From NCBI GenBank assembly GCA_038214685.1, contig JBBQRO010000057.1, forward strand, positions 1-19,282: 19,282 nucleotides of DNA, read 5' to 3'. The notes under the pieces were generated by a model. The model had not been told where the DNA came from. It saw only the letters and a list, made by a program, of their open reading frames with translations, and ran no database searches. Both the position numbers and the translations under genes were made by a program. Origin of the DNA: CADCTB01 sp038214685 (GTDB lineage: Bacteria; Actinomycetota; Acidimicrobiia; Acidimicrobiales; AC-14). Shown in pieces: positions 1-6,517 of the stretch. Positions within the stretch are counted from its first letter, which is position 1, and each line of letters opens with the position of its first letter.

Positions 1-168
1 CCACGCCGACTCCATCATCTCGTAGGTCACCCGGCCGAATAGCAGGGCATCGGCTCGTTCCATCTCAGCGGTCCAGTAGCGCATCGACTCCTCGTCCGGG
101 GGGAGCCCTGCCTCGTGATGGCAGCAGCCGTCGAGCGTGACATTGATCGAGTATCGAAGTGGTCTCAT
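1..168 (-). CDS. RibD C-terminal/DHFR-like reductase family protein, partial (N-terminal 56 residues)
   Basis: The reading frame starts at an ATG (168-166) and runs off the left edge without a stop after exactly 56 codons. The N-terminus, MRPLRYSINVTLDG, followed by acidic residues and later ALLFGRVTYEMM, is the usual opening of the RibD C-terminal domain (dihydrofolate-reductase-like) family: first beta strand with a Leu-Asp-Gly turn, then the L-x-GRxTYE element that contacts NADPH in family members. A Shine-Dalgarno-like GGGAGAG lies about 7 bases upstream and supports this start. Family members are cytosolic NADPH-dependent reductases, mostly of unknown substrate; very few are true DHFRs. 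They are common in actinobacterial accessory regions. The family call is firm, but no substrate can be given and the catalytic C-terminal half is outside the window. Confidence 0.85.
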   Translation of the reverse strand, partial: MRPLRYSINVTLDGCCHHEAGLPPDEESMRYWTAEMERADALLFGRVTYEMMESAW

Positions 169-426
169 CTCGTTGCTCTCCCTTGATGCGCTCCGCGCGT
201 TCACGGGACCGTACTCAGACGACTGCCGGCGACCCGCCAACTCTCATCGGCGCCCCGATCGCACCTACTCATCACCGTCGTGGTGCGAACCAGACCGCAG
301 ACCGAGCGCGCGACCGATTCGCCGATCTGGTTGCCCTCAGTGCGCACCAAGCGGTGTCCCGGAACATACGGCGATCGGCTCTGCCGAAGCAGCCCTGATC
401 GCCGGCCCGGAGACACGGGGTGTCGC

Positions 427-840
427 TCAGTCGATGGTGCCGGCCGGCACCACCCATTGGCACCGCTGGCCCGTCACCTTGGCGATCAGGTCGAAGTCCG
501 AGTCGTAGTGAAGCAGGACGAGGCGGTCCTGCTCGGCTGCGGCGGCGATGAGCAGGTCAGGCACCTTGCGACCGCGCTGGCTGCGGGAGGCCAGGAGTCG
601 CTGCACCTGCCGCGCTCGCTGAACGTGCTCGGCGGTGGTCTCGACCAACTGGAACACCGACAGGTCGGCCATGTCCTGGTCCCACTCCCGAGCGTTGCGG
701 CTCCCGTAGCCAACTTCGAGGTCGGTGATCCCAGCTCGGCCAACCTGACCGGCCTCGGTGAGGGGGTCAACGACGGCGCGCACCGCCGGCTCGCTCAGGC
801 GGCTGATCACGCTGGTGTCGATGAGGTGGGTCAGCGCCAC
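427..840 (-). CDS. vapC: VapC-type PIN-domain toxin
   Basis: A 137-residue protein starting at GTG (840-838). The PIN-domain acidic residues are visible: Asp8 in HLIDTSV, Glu42 in ITDLEVGY, Asp95 in VPDLLIAA and Asp113/Asp115 in HYDSDFDLIA. In this family these residues coordinate metal for RNA cleavage. The length (about 130 residues) is normal for VapC. The start overlaps the end of the upstream antitoxin gene by 10 bases, so the pair is translationally coupled, and a GAGGAA Shine-Dalgarno lies just before the GTG inside the antitoxin gene. Known VapC toxins are Mg-dependent endoribonucleases acting on tRNA or rRNA; the target here cannot be inferred. No truncation or missing catalytic residue is seen, so the toxin is probably functional and dependent on its antitoxin. 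Confidence 0.9.
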   Translation of the reverse strand: MALTHLIDTSVISRLSEPAVRAVVDPLTEAGQVGRAGITDLEVGYGSRNAREWDQDMADLSVFQLVETTAEHVQRARQVQRLLASRSQRGRKVPDLLIAAAAEQDRLVLLHYDSDFDLIAKVTGQRCQWVVPAGTID

Positions 841-1025
841 GCTTCCTCGCGAGGGGCCAGCGTACGGCGGCCGAGGCGATCGAGGGCCTCGCCGACCCGG
901 GAGTTTCTGCCTGCGCCGGCTCTCCTCAGGGACTCATTGACGGTCTCTTTCATGCTTGCGGTTCCCAGCTCAGCCTGGGCCGCCGTCAGTGCCGTCTCGT
1001 CGATGTCCACCAGGTGCTTAGCCAT
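831..1025 (-). CDS. vapB: VapB-type antitoxin
   Basis: A 64-residue protein immediately upstream of and overlapping the PIN toxin. It opens with MAKHLVDIDETALTAAQAEL and continues with a segment containing KETVNESLRRA. This beta strand plus two helices is typical of actinobacterial ribbon-helix-helix VapB proteins, with a variable basic C-terminus that would wrap the toxin. It should bind its own promoter as a dimer and neutralise VapC. Size, order (antitoxin first) and overlap all agree with a type II toxin-antitoxin operon. The start ATG is preceded directly by GAAGGA, which is too close for an ordinary ribosome-binding site, so initiation may be leaderless (see the promoter entry). The family call rests on sequence pattern and context, as short antitoxins diverge quickly. 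Confidence 0.85.
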   Translation of the reverse strand: MAKHLVDIDETALTAAQAELGTASMKETVNESLRRAGAGRNSRVGEALDRLGRRTLAPREEAWR

Positions 1026-1060
1026 TCCTTCAGTATATACGTCGGCTAGCTGGTATATCT
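1026..1060 (-). promoter_or_regulatory. vapBC promoter with palindromic operator candidate
   Basis: On the minus strand TATACT (1037-1032) lies 6 bases before the vapB ATG, a good -10 box placed for a leaderless transcript. It overlaps GTATATAC (1033-1040), a perfect 8-base palindrome. The arms ATATAC (1035-1040) and GTATAT (1053-1058) also form an inverted repeat across 12 bases. This AT-rich island in GC-rich DNA is where a VapB-VapC complex would be expected to autorepress. The sequence shows the repeats; operator function is inferred. Confidence 0.55.
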
Positions 1061-1253
1061 AGGTGAGGTGCAGGGACGCCCCCCCCCGGGCGCAGGCGTG
1101 TCCCAGAAGGTCTGCCTCAGCCGTCCCAGGCCTCCGTCATCGACGCGCCCCGTAACGCCGGCTGAGTGACGTCTCTACTCACTACGACCGACACGTCGGG
1201 GCAGCGACTCGGCGCTGCGTCAGCCGTGAGCTCCAGCGCGTGATGTCTGACGC

Positions 1254-1984
1254 CTATGGAACGCCTGCGCGGTGCATCACCGCGTCGAGCGCTGGCCTCG
1301 GCGGGCCCTCGTGAATTGCTCTGAGCAGCTCTCGCGCTGCTCGTTGCCGGTTCGGGAACTGGTCGCCCGGCTCGAGACGCCACGCTGTCACCATGGCAAG
1401 AACGAGGCCCCGGCACTCATGGAGCAGCTGCTGATCAGCGCCCGAGTAGCGCTCGATGACCAGTTCGGGCACGTGGGCGAGGTCGAATTCGACCGGTCCA
1501 CGGCAACACGTCTCGAGGTCGATGAACCGCAGCCCGTTCCTCGTGCGCAGCACATTGCCGGGATGTGGCTCGCCGTGCAGCAGCTTGCTCGACGGTGCCG
1601 CGGTCGACGATCGCTCGTCTCAGGGTTCGCAGTGTGGTGCTGAGAAGCTCCCGGTCCAGGTCGGCAAGCATAGGATCGTCGCAGCTCGTCACCAGCAGTT
1701 CAGCTTCCGCGATCCGGTCCGTGAAGTGCGGACACGCGATATCGAGCGTCCGCATGCCGGTGTGCAGCCGCTCGAGGCTCAAGCGCAGCCACCGGGCTCT
1801 CAGCTCCGGCGAGCTGTTGAGCAAGCTCGACTTCGAACCGTGCAACCTCGTGCCCTGCATGTGCGATTCGGGCAAAGACGTCACACGGGAGTAGGCGCAC
1901 CGCGAGCTTGTTCGAGTTGTGAAGAACGATCGCCTCGCCGACTGCCAGGCCAAGCGCTGAAGCCGTCTACATGGCCGCAGTCAC
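1254..1984 (-). pseudogene. APH-family phosphotransferase pseudogene
   Basis: Remnant of an aminoglycoside-phosphotransferase-fold kinase read across three frames on the minus strand. A GTG (1984) opens VTAAM and is followed at once by an in-frame TAG (1969-1967). The frame then encodes ALGLAVGEAIVLHNSNKL and continues to AALEPR. Near 1769-1782 the sequence jumps to another frame at LERLHTGMRTLDIACPHFTD; compared with the usual family pattern some 30 to 40 codons of the ATP-site lobe are missing. Near 1581-1590 a further one-base slip leads to LLHGEPHPGNVL and then FIDLETCCRGPVEFDLAH, the catalytic HGxxHPGN and metal-binding D-L-E motifs. Family members phosphorylate small molecules, sometimes antibiotics. 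With a nonsense codon, a deletion and a frameshift, no active product is expected. The extent is approximate at the 5' end. Confidence 0.8.
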
Positions 1985-2017
1985 CGCGCTCCGAACGTCC
2001 GATGCGTCGATCTTCAC

Positions 2018-2128
2018 TCACTTCGCTGCTTTTGGGTCCGTCGCTGCGACTGGGACACAGAACTCGTTTCCTCCGGTATCCCTCTCCTGGTCATCGTCTG
2101 CGTTCCGCGCTAAGTGGAGTTGTAGCCC
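2018..2128 (-). pseudogene. VOC (glyoxalase/bleomycin-resistance) family remnant
   Basis: A 36-codon minus-strand stretch ending in TGA reads LQLHLARNADDDQERD followed by GGNEFCVPV. These match two elements that in VOC-superfamily proteins are normally separated by about 25 residues: the strand before the D-D-x-(E/R) helix, and the C-terminal D-P-E-G-N-E-F-C-V strand. Here they are joined directly, as after an internal deletion, and no frame continues upstream into the rest of the fold. It sits some 30 bases upstream of the broken phosphotransferase on the same strand. The GNEFCV signature is convincing, but the remnant is very short, so the call is tentative. Confidence 0.5.
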
Positions 2129-2200
2129 GGGCTCCCACCTGCCGCCAAACGCCGGCGATGGGATTCAGCGCTGCGTCGGAGCGGAAGGCACGATGGGTTC

Positions 2201-2667
2201 GTGGAGCTTCGGCGGGCGCGCGGCGGGGACGCCCGTCAGATAGCGGACACCTGGCTGCGTGCGCGGGCGGCGGCAGTCCCGGCGATTCCTCCGCCGGTGC
2301 ACACTGCGCACGAGGTTCACGCGTGGTTCGAAGCCGTCGTCCTTCCGAACAAGGAGACGTGGATCGCCGAGGAGGATGGCACGGTCCTCGCGCGAGAGGG
2401 CTCGTGCTGGATGAGGACCTGATCGACCAGCTGTATGTCGCCCCGGGCAACACAGGGAACGGGATCGGGACCGACTTGGTGAATCTCGCCAAGACTTGTC
2501 GGCCCCAAGGTTTGCGTCTTTGGACCTTTCAGACGAATTCGACGCGCCCAGCGATTCTATGAGCGCCACGGTTTCGTCCCGATGGACGCCACGACCGGCG
2601 ACAACGAGGAGGAGGTGCCGGACTGGTGCCGGACATCCGATACGAGTGGCGTCCCCCCGCCACGTGA
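2201..2667 (+). pseudogene. GNAT N-acetyltransferase pseudogene (three frameshifts)
   Basis: Read across frames, this encodes a GNAT-fold acetyltransferase. It begins at GTG 2201 with ELRRARGGDARQIADTWLRA, then AIPPPVHTAHEVHAWF and WIAEEDGTVLA. A one-base-type slip near 2390-2400 moves to LVLDEDLIDQLYVAPGNTGN-GIG, which holds the acetyl-CoA-binding motif A (Gly-rich, ending GNGIG). A second slip near 2545-2551 leads to RFYERHGFVPMDATTGDNEE. A third, at an 11-base near-duplication (2613-2634), is needed to reach VPDIRYEWRPPAT and the TGA at 2665. Each segment matches the family closely, so decay looks recent. The gene is divergent from the broken phosphotransferase. GNATs acetylate small molecules or proteins; the substrate is unknown. 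Assembly error could mimic these slips, but neighbouring core genes are clean. Confidence 0.82.
2613..2634 (+). repeat. 11-base imperfect tandem duplication inside the GNAT pseudogene
   Basis: AGGTGCCGGAC (2613-2623) is followed immediately by TGGTGCCGGAC (2624-2634), identical at 10 of 11 positions. Removing one copy restores the reading frame from ...NEEEVPD to IRYEWRPP, so the duplication is the apparent cause of the third frameshift. Confidence 0.8.
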
Positions 2668-2719
2668 CGCCGACTCGGCCCACCGCCCGTGGGGCATTGG
2701 GGCGGCGCCTCCATTGGGG

Positions 2720-3337
2720 TCAGTGCTCTGCGAAGCTGTCGAAGGTGGGGGGATACGCCACATGACCCCGGATCGATGGGTCGTATTTGGACAAGCGCAG
2801 CACCTGGGCCGCTTCTGGAGGAGCCCACGAAGGGAGCGTGATCTCGATTCCGTAGTGCAAGGAATGTTCGAATCCAAGGCGCCCGTAGAACCTCGGGCTT
2901 CCCTCCAGCACGACCAAGGGCTCGGCGCGTGCATCGGCCTCGGCCATCACCTTGCGAACGAGAGCCGACCCAATGCCCCGCCGCTGGAAGTCGGGGTCGA
3001 CTGCGAGCGGCGACAGCATCGCGATGCGGCTCTCACCCGACAGAGTGTGAAGGATGGCGTAGCTGACCATCACATGGCCGATGACCTGGGCATCGGTCTC
3101 GGCGACCACGGAGAGCTCGGGGATGAAGTACTCGGACCGACGGATGTCTTCCACCAGCTCGGCCTCCGCAGATGAGCCGAACGCGGCTTTCACGACCTCC
3201 CTTATCGCCCGGCGATCCTCAGGACGCTCTGTCCGGTATCTAATTCCCTCGGAGGCCGGGCGATTGTCGTCGGGCCGAGAGACCGGGGACGTCATGTCTG
3301 GCACCGCCCCCAGTGTGCCCGCCACGATCGGCCCCAT
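2720..3337 (-). CDS. GNAT N-acetyltransferase, YhbS-like
   Basis: An intact 205-residue reading frame. Conserved sequence begins around residue 32 (IRYRTERPEDRRAIREVV). It includes AIEVV-type helix 1, the strand LSVVAETDAQVIGHVMVS, and the acetyl-CoA-binding segment LAVDPDFQRRGIGSALVRK, where QRRGIG is motif A. It ends with the ...GSPRFYGRLGFE element and a C-terminal strand region typical of COG3153/YhbS-type proteins. These are cytosolic acetyl-CoA-dependent acetyltransferases of mostly unknown substrate. The first 31 residues are not conserved-looking; an ATG at 3295 is an equally good start, and neither start has a strong Shine-Dalgarno. It points toward the GNAT pseudogene, 53 bases away, and lies downstream of the Nudix gene on the same strand. 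Confidence 0.85.
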   Translation of the reverse strand: MGPIVAGTLGAVPDMTSPVSRPDDNRPASEGIRYRTERPEDRRAIREVVKAAFGSSAEAELVEDIRRSEYFIPELSVVAETDAQVIGHVMVSYAILHTLSGESRIAMLSPLAVDPDFQRRGIGSALVRKVMAEADARAEPLVVLEGSPRFYGRLGFEHSLHYGIEITLPSWAPPEAAQVLRLSKYDPSIRGHVAYPPTFDSFAEH

Positions 3338-3492
3338 CGGCCCGGCTGATGAGGAACAGCGACCTCCATAGCCCCCATCCGTTCAACCGTACCGGCCTCA
3401 GGTTTCGCATCCCATAACGACGGCGGCCAGACCGGCGTTCGACCATCCCAGATCGCCGGCTGACGGACGCCCTTACCGGGGACCTACCCGGC

Positions 3493-3978
3493 TCAGCCCC
3501 CCGCAGGCCATGCCTGACCCAATGAGCATTTGAGAACAGGAAGCCACATGGCTTGGCTGGGGTGCAGCACGGCCTCCGCCGCGTCGAGCGCAGTCCATCG
3601 GAAGGCGTAGCGCCACTTGACCACCTCACCCCCGTCGCGTTCGTCCCACTCCCAGGTGGCGCTCGGACTAGGCCGCGCGACGCCGAGGTGAAAGGCGTGG
3701 TGCACCTGCTCCTCGAAGCCTGCGGGAACCCGGCCAGCCTCGGCCAAGAACCACGACTCGCCGAGCTTCCGGATCAGCGTCGCGTCCATTATTCCCGACT
3801 CCTCGGCCAATTCACGCAGGACAGCGACCTCGGGGCGTTCACTCGCGCCAATCCCTCCTCCGGGGATCTGAGTCCCTGCCTCCGGAATCCCGACGTGGTC
3901 GAACACGAGCAGGCTTCCCGACGGGTCCGTAACGTACGCGACCGCACGTTGGTAGCAGCGGGGCGGCCACGCGAACAC
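3493..3978 (-). CDS. Nudix hydrolase
   Basis: The protein carries a complete Nudix box, G-x5-E-x7-REL-x-EE-x-GI, seen as GGIGASE...VLRELAEESGI, the Mg-binding signature of nucleoside-diphosphate-linked hydrolases. It is preceded by RAVAYVTDPSGSLLVFDH, the first strands of the fold, and followed by WFLAEAGRVPAGFEEQVHHA. The frame is open upstream to an ATG at 4206, but the extra 76 residues are Arg/Ser-rich, unlike any Nudix N-terminus, and run into the divergent phosphotransferase gene. I therefore prefer the GTG at 3978 (about 161 residues, normal for the family). The exact start is uncertain because no clear Shine-Dalgarno is seen. The substrate cannot be predicted. It is divergent from the phosphotransferase at 4182. 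Confidence 0.82.
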   Translation of the reverse strand: MFAWPPRCYQRAVAYVTDPSGSLLVFDHVGIPEAGTQIPGGGIGASERPEVAVLRELAEESGIMDATLIRKLGESWFLAEAGRVPAGFEEQVHHAFHLGVARPSPSATWEWDERDGGEVVKWRYAFRWTALDAAEAVLHPSQAMWLPVLKCSLGQAWPAGG

Positions 3979-4181
3979 GCGCCAGAGTCTGCCCCATGCG
4001 GTCGATTGAAGGGTTCGACCACGGGATGTGGTCAGGCGACGCCGCAGTCGCCAGTCGCCCTCCCCGCCGCTGCGGTCACGGTGCGGCGAAGCGCCGGCCC
4101 GCTGACGCGTAGCACCCGAACCACGTGCAGCGGACAGAATGATGGCGTCAGTTCTCTGTCGGGGGCGGTTGCCGAGAATCG

Positions 4182-5135
4182 ATGACCGTCTCGATGCCGT
4201 GGACAACGCAGAGCCCGAGCCGGAAGACAGGACGCGGGCCGTTCACGACGCGAGACTCTCTGGTCATGGCGGTCGGCTGGCTGGAGGATGGAACCGAATG
4301 TTTGCTACGAGCGGCGATGGCCAGGTGTGCGCCGGACCTCGTCGGCCTGCCGATGGGACTCAACGTCTGGCATGCGCAGTCGAATCCCTTGTGGTGGTCG
4401 TCGAGCGCAGTGGTCGACGGACGCTTCGTCGCCAAGTTCGCATGGTCTGAGGTCCGGGCGATACGGCTTTGGCGGGAGGGGATGATCCTGCAGCCACTGC
4501 ACCCGCTGCGGAGCCTTGAGGCGTCCCTGCCGACCCCGGAGTTGGTGGTCCTGAGCAAGGATCCAGCTCTCGTAGTGACCCGCCGGGTGGCGGGTCTTCC
4601 ACTGACCTGGGAGTGGGCGAGCGGCCTCAGCTCCGGGGAGACGACAGAGGTGGCGGGACAGATCGCGGCCTTCCTGGTCCGCCTGCATGGCGCGGACATC
4701 GCCAGCGTCGTCGGCGATCTCCCAGAGGTTCACCCGACGGCTCAGGCGGACACCAGCCGCCTCCGTGCGCGCTTTCCGCGTCTCGTTGACCATCGTCGAG
4801 CGGCGTCGGTGATGGGGTGGTGCGACTGGGTCGATTGCGTTCTCGACGGCAGACCGCCCCTCCCTGAGGTCCTCGTGCACGGTGACCTTCATGGTTACAA
4901 CCAGGCATGGGACCAGGCGTCAGCGTCGCTTCTGGTCATCGTCGACTTCGAGGAAAGTGGTGTCGCCGACCGTCACTTCGATCTTCGATATCTGCCGAGC
5001 AATGCGCGAGGCCCCGAACTCGTGCTCGCCGTCATGGCCGCGTACGAGCGGATCTCCGGGCAACCTCTAGCCCAGACCTTTCAGCAAGCCCTCCGTCAGT
5101 CGGTTGGGAACCCAGGTTTGGGCGCCGGCCGATAG
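4182..5135 (+). CDS. APH-family phosphotransferase, C-terminus possibly truncated
   Basis: The product has the aminoglycoside-phosphotransferase/choline-kinase fold. It shows WSSSAVVDGRFVAKFAWSE with the ATP-site Lys, VVTRRVAGLPLTWEWASG as the hinge region, the catalytic loop LVHGDLHGYNQAWD and the metal-binding IVDFEESGVADRHFDLRYL. All key residues are present. The ATG at 4266 (MAVGWLEDG) may be the real start, because the 28 residues before it look non-coding and overlap the divergent Nudix frame. After ...YERISGQPLA the last 25 residues do not resemble the helix usually found here (about 40 to 60 more residues ending near a W-V-D-D-L motif). The IS1380 remnant begins just downstream, so the tail may have been replaced. 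The substrate is unknown: antibiotic, sugar or other small molecule. Confidence 0.8.
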   Translation: MTVSMPWTTQSPSRKTGRGPFTTRDSLVMAVGWLEDGTECLLRAAMARCAPDLVGLPMGLNVWHAQSNPLWWSSSAVVDGRFVAKFAWSEVRAIRLWREGMILQPLHPLRSLEASLPTPELVVLSKDPALVVTRRVAGLPLTWEWASGLSSGETTEVAGQIAAFLVRLHGADIASVVGDLPEVHPTAQADTSRLRARFPRLVDHRRAASVMGWCDWVDCVLDGRPPLPEVLVHGDLHGYNQAWDQASASLLVIVDFEESGVADRHFDLRYLPSNARGPELVLAVMAAYERISGQPLAQTFQQALRQSVGNPGLGAGR

Positions 5136-5245
5136 CGGCGGTGACGAGCGGCGTCGAACGGCAAGACCGGCGTGTCCTGGACGCGACTGATCAGGGTGAG
5201 CCACTGATGTTGGGGGCGGCGGTCCGCTGATGAGCGGTGGTCGAA

Positions 5246-5265
5246 GGGCGGGGCCGGTCCCGCCC
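5246..5265 (-). terminator. GC-rich hairpin 3' of the transposase remnant
   Basis: GGGCGGG (5246-5252) and CCCGCCC (5259-5265) form a perfect 7-bp stem around a 6-base loop, a few bases beyond the transposase stop. There is no T-tract on either strand, so it may be a weak terminator or part of the element's end. Confidence 0.35.
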
Positions 5266-5272
5266 ACGGAAC

Positions 5273-5999
5273 TCAGGTCCGCAGGACCAGGGAATTCAGG
5301 CGGTCGAAGACTCGGGACAGCTCCTTCGCCCACGGCCAATTGGCCTGGATCCGGAGGTAGTTCCGCCGCCCGGAGCGGGTGAGCCGGCCGGCGGCGTGGA
5401 GCAGGCAGTAGCGGAGCCGCTTGGGCTCGGCGACGGCCAGCTCGCCGGTCAGGCACAGCGACTGGGTGAATGCCAGCAGGTCACAGGCCATCAGCACGAC
5501 GGCGAGCCATGCCTCGTTGTCGGCGAACGCGTGACAGGGGAAGTTGGCCAGACCGGTCTGCTTGGCGTTGCGGATGCGGTCCTCGACCCGGGCATGGCCC
5601 CGGTGACGGGCCTCGAGGTAGGAGATGTCGGCGTCGGTGGAGTCGCAGATGAAGACCTGGAAGCGATGGCCGTCGATGTCGGTGAAGGTGAGCTGCGCCC
5701 CGGGGTGGGGTTCTTCCCGGCGGACAATGGCCCGGGGTGCGGTTCGGCCAGGCCGACGGGTCGAGCAGATCGGTGATCTCGGCCACCTCGGCGCCCTCGC
5801 GAACCTCCATGTCCTGGCGGATGGCGCCGGTCGACGCCGTCTCCGGCAATGCCAGCACCGCCTTCGCGGACTGCTTCGTCCATGGCGAAGCCGACGGAGA
5901 ACTCGAGCCCGCGTTCTCGGAGGGCATCGAGGAACCCATGGGTGCAACCGGCGGAGTCGGCCCGGGCCAGCATCCATTCGCCGTTCTCGGGATCGACCT
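5273..5999 (-). mobile_element. IS1380-family transposase remnant (5' truncated, two frameshifts)
   Basis: The C-terminal half of an IS1380-type DDE transposase read through three frames. It opens at about 5999 with VDPENGEWMLARADSAGCTH, containing the conserved R-A-D-S-A-G motif with a catalytic Asp, and continues to GFAMDEAVRE. A slip near 5860 leads to AVLALPETASTGAIRQDMEV and ...DLLDPSAWP. A second near 5740 leads to AIVRREEPHPGAQLTFTDID, then RHRGHARVEDRIRNAKQTGL (the R-x-E-D-R-I-R motif with the catalytic Glu), and ends NYLRIQANWPWAKELSRVFD ... LVLRT. Only about 240 of some 450 residues remain, and the N-terminal half and its terminal repeat are absent. It cannot move itself. Its upstream edge lies inside the neighbouring nucleotidyltransferase gene. 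Confidence 0.85.
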
Positions 6000-6517
6000 T
6001 CCTTCTTGGGATGGTTGCCGTGCGGACGCCGGACCATTGACACGGTCTTGAGCGCGATGAGAGCGCCGACGGTCGCCACCGGGATCGCCGCCTCGGCGAC
6101 GGCGACGTGGTCGTAGCCCGTCACTACGACGCGTTCGGTCACCGCAGACAACAGAGCGCAGCGCCGGGCCAAGGCGAAGGTACGGCGTTCGACATCGAGC
6201 GGCAGCGGGTCGTCGGCGAGATCCATGACGTCGACGTCGACCGTCCCCTCTCCGACGGCAATGTGGACCTCGCCGCCGGATATGACGGCGGTCAAGTCGC
6301 CATCGCCGAGTTCCCGGAGCAGCGCGGCCTGGGAACGGGCGACTGTGTCGGCGTCCGCCGTCGGACGAGTGATCGACCCGAGCCGCACGAACACGGCCAA
6401 CCCGCCGATGAGAACCCACGGCTGACCCGACGGAAACCGACCGAGCGCTTCGACGGCACGCGCGAGCACTGTCTCCCGCTCGCCTCGAACGACGATCGCG
6501 GGTCGCTCACCAGACAC
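5998..6517 (-). pseudogene. AbiEii-like nucleotidyltransferase, 3' end lost at IS junction
   Basis: It starts at GTG 6517, overlapping the end of the upstream winged-helix gene by 11 bases. The product shows the nucleotidyltransferase core WVLIGGLAVFVRLGSITRPT followed by ADADTV, the Gly-Gly and Asp-x-Asp type motifs that bind nucleotide and metal. It then has VHIAVGEGTVDVDVMDLADD and VGALIALKTVSMVRRPHGNH, close to AbiEii/AbiGii-type toxins. Homologues continue with a K-V-G-S-D-x-x-D-L type region. Here the match stops at PKK (about 6000) and IS1380-derived sequence begins. The frame nevertheless stays open to 5273, giving a predicted chimera of 414 residues. AbiEii toxins transfer nucleotides to tRNA or related targets; this one has probably lost activity, but the catalytic half survives. 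Confidence 0.7.

Noticed and set aside
169..426. A 258-base gap between the reductase and vapC with several small frames on both strands
   Set aside because: No motif, start signal or homology pattern was recognised in any frame, and no RNA structure stood out.
1071..1110. A run of nine C (1079-1087) flanked by GGGACGCC and GGCGTGTCCC
   Set aside because: The arms pair only with a two-base bulge and there is no T-tract; it may be a weak hairpin but no function can be supported.
280..2562. Long plus-strand open frames opposite vapBC (280-1062) and the broken phosphotransferase (1456-2562)
   Set aside because: The coding signal is on the other strand; the only real part of the second frame is its last stretch, which belongs to the GNAT pseudogene.
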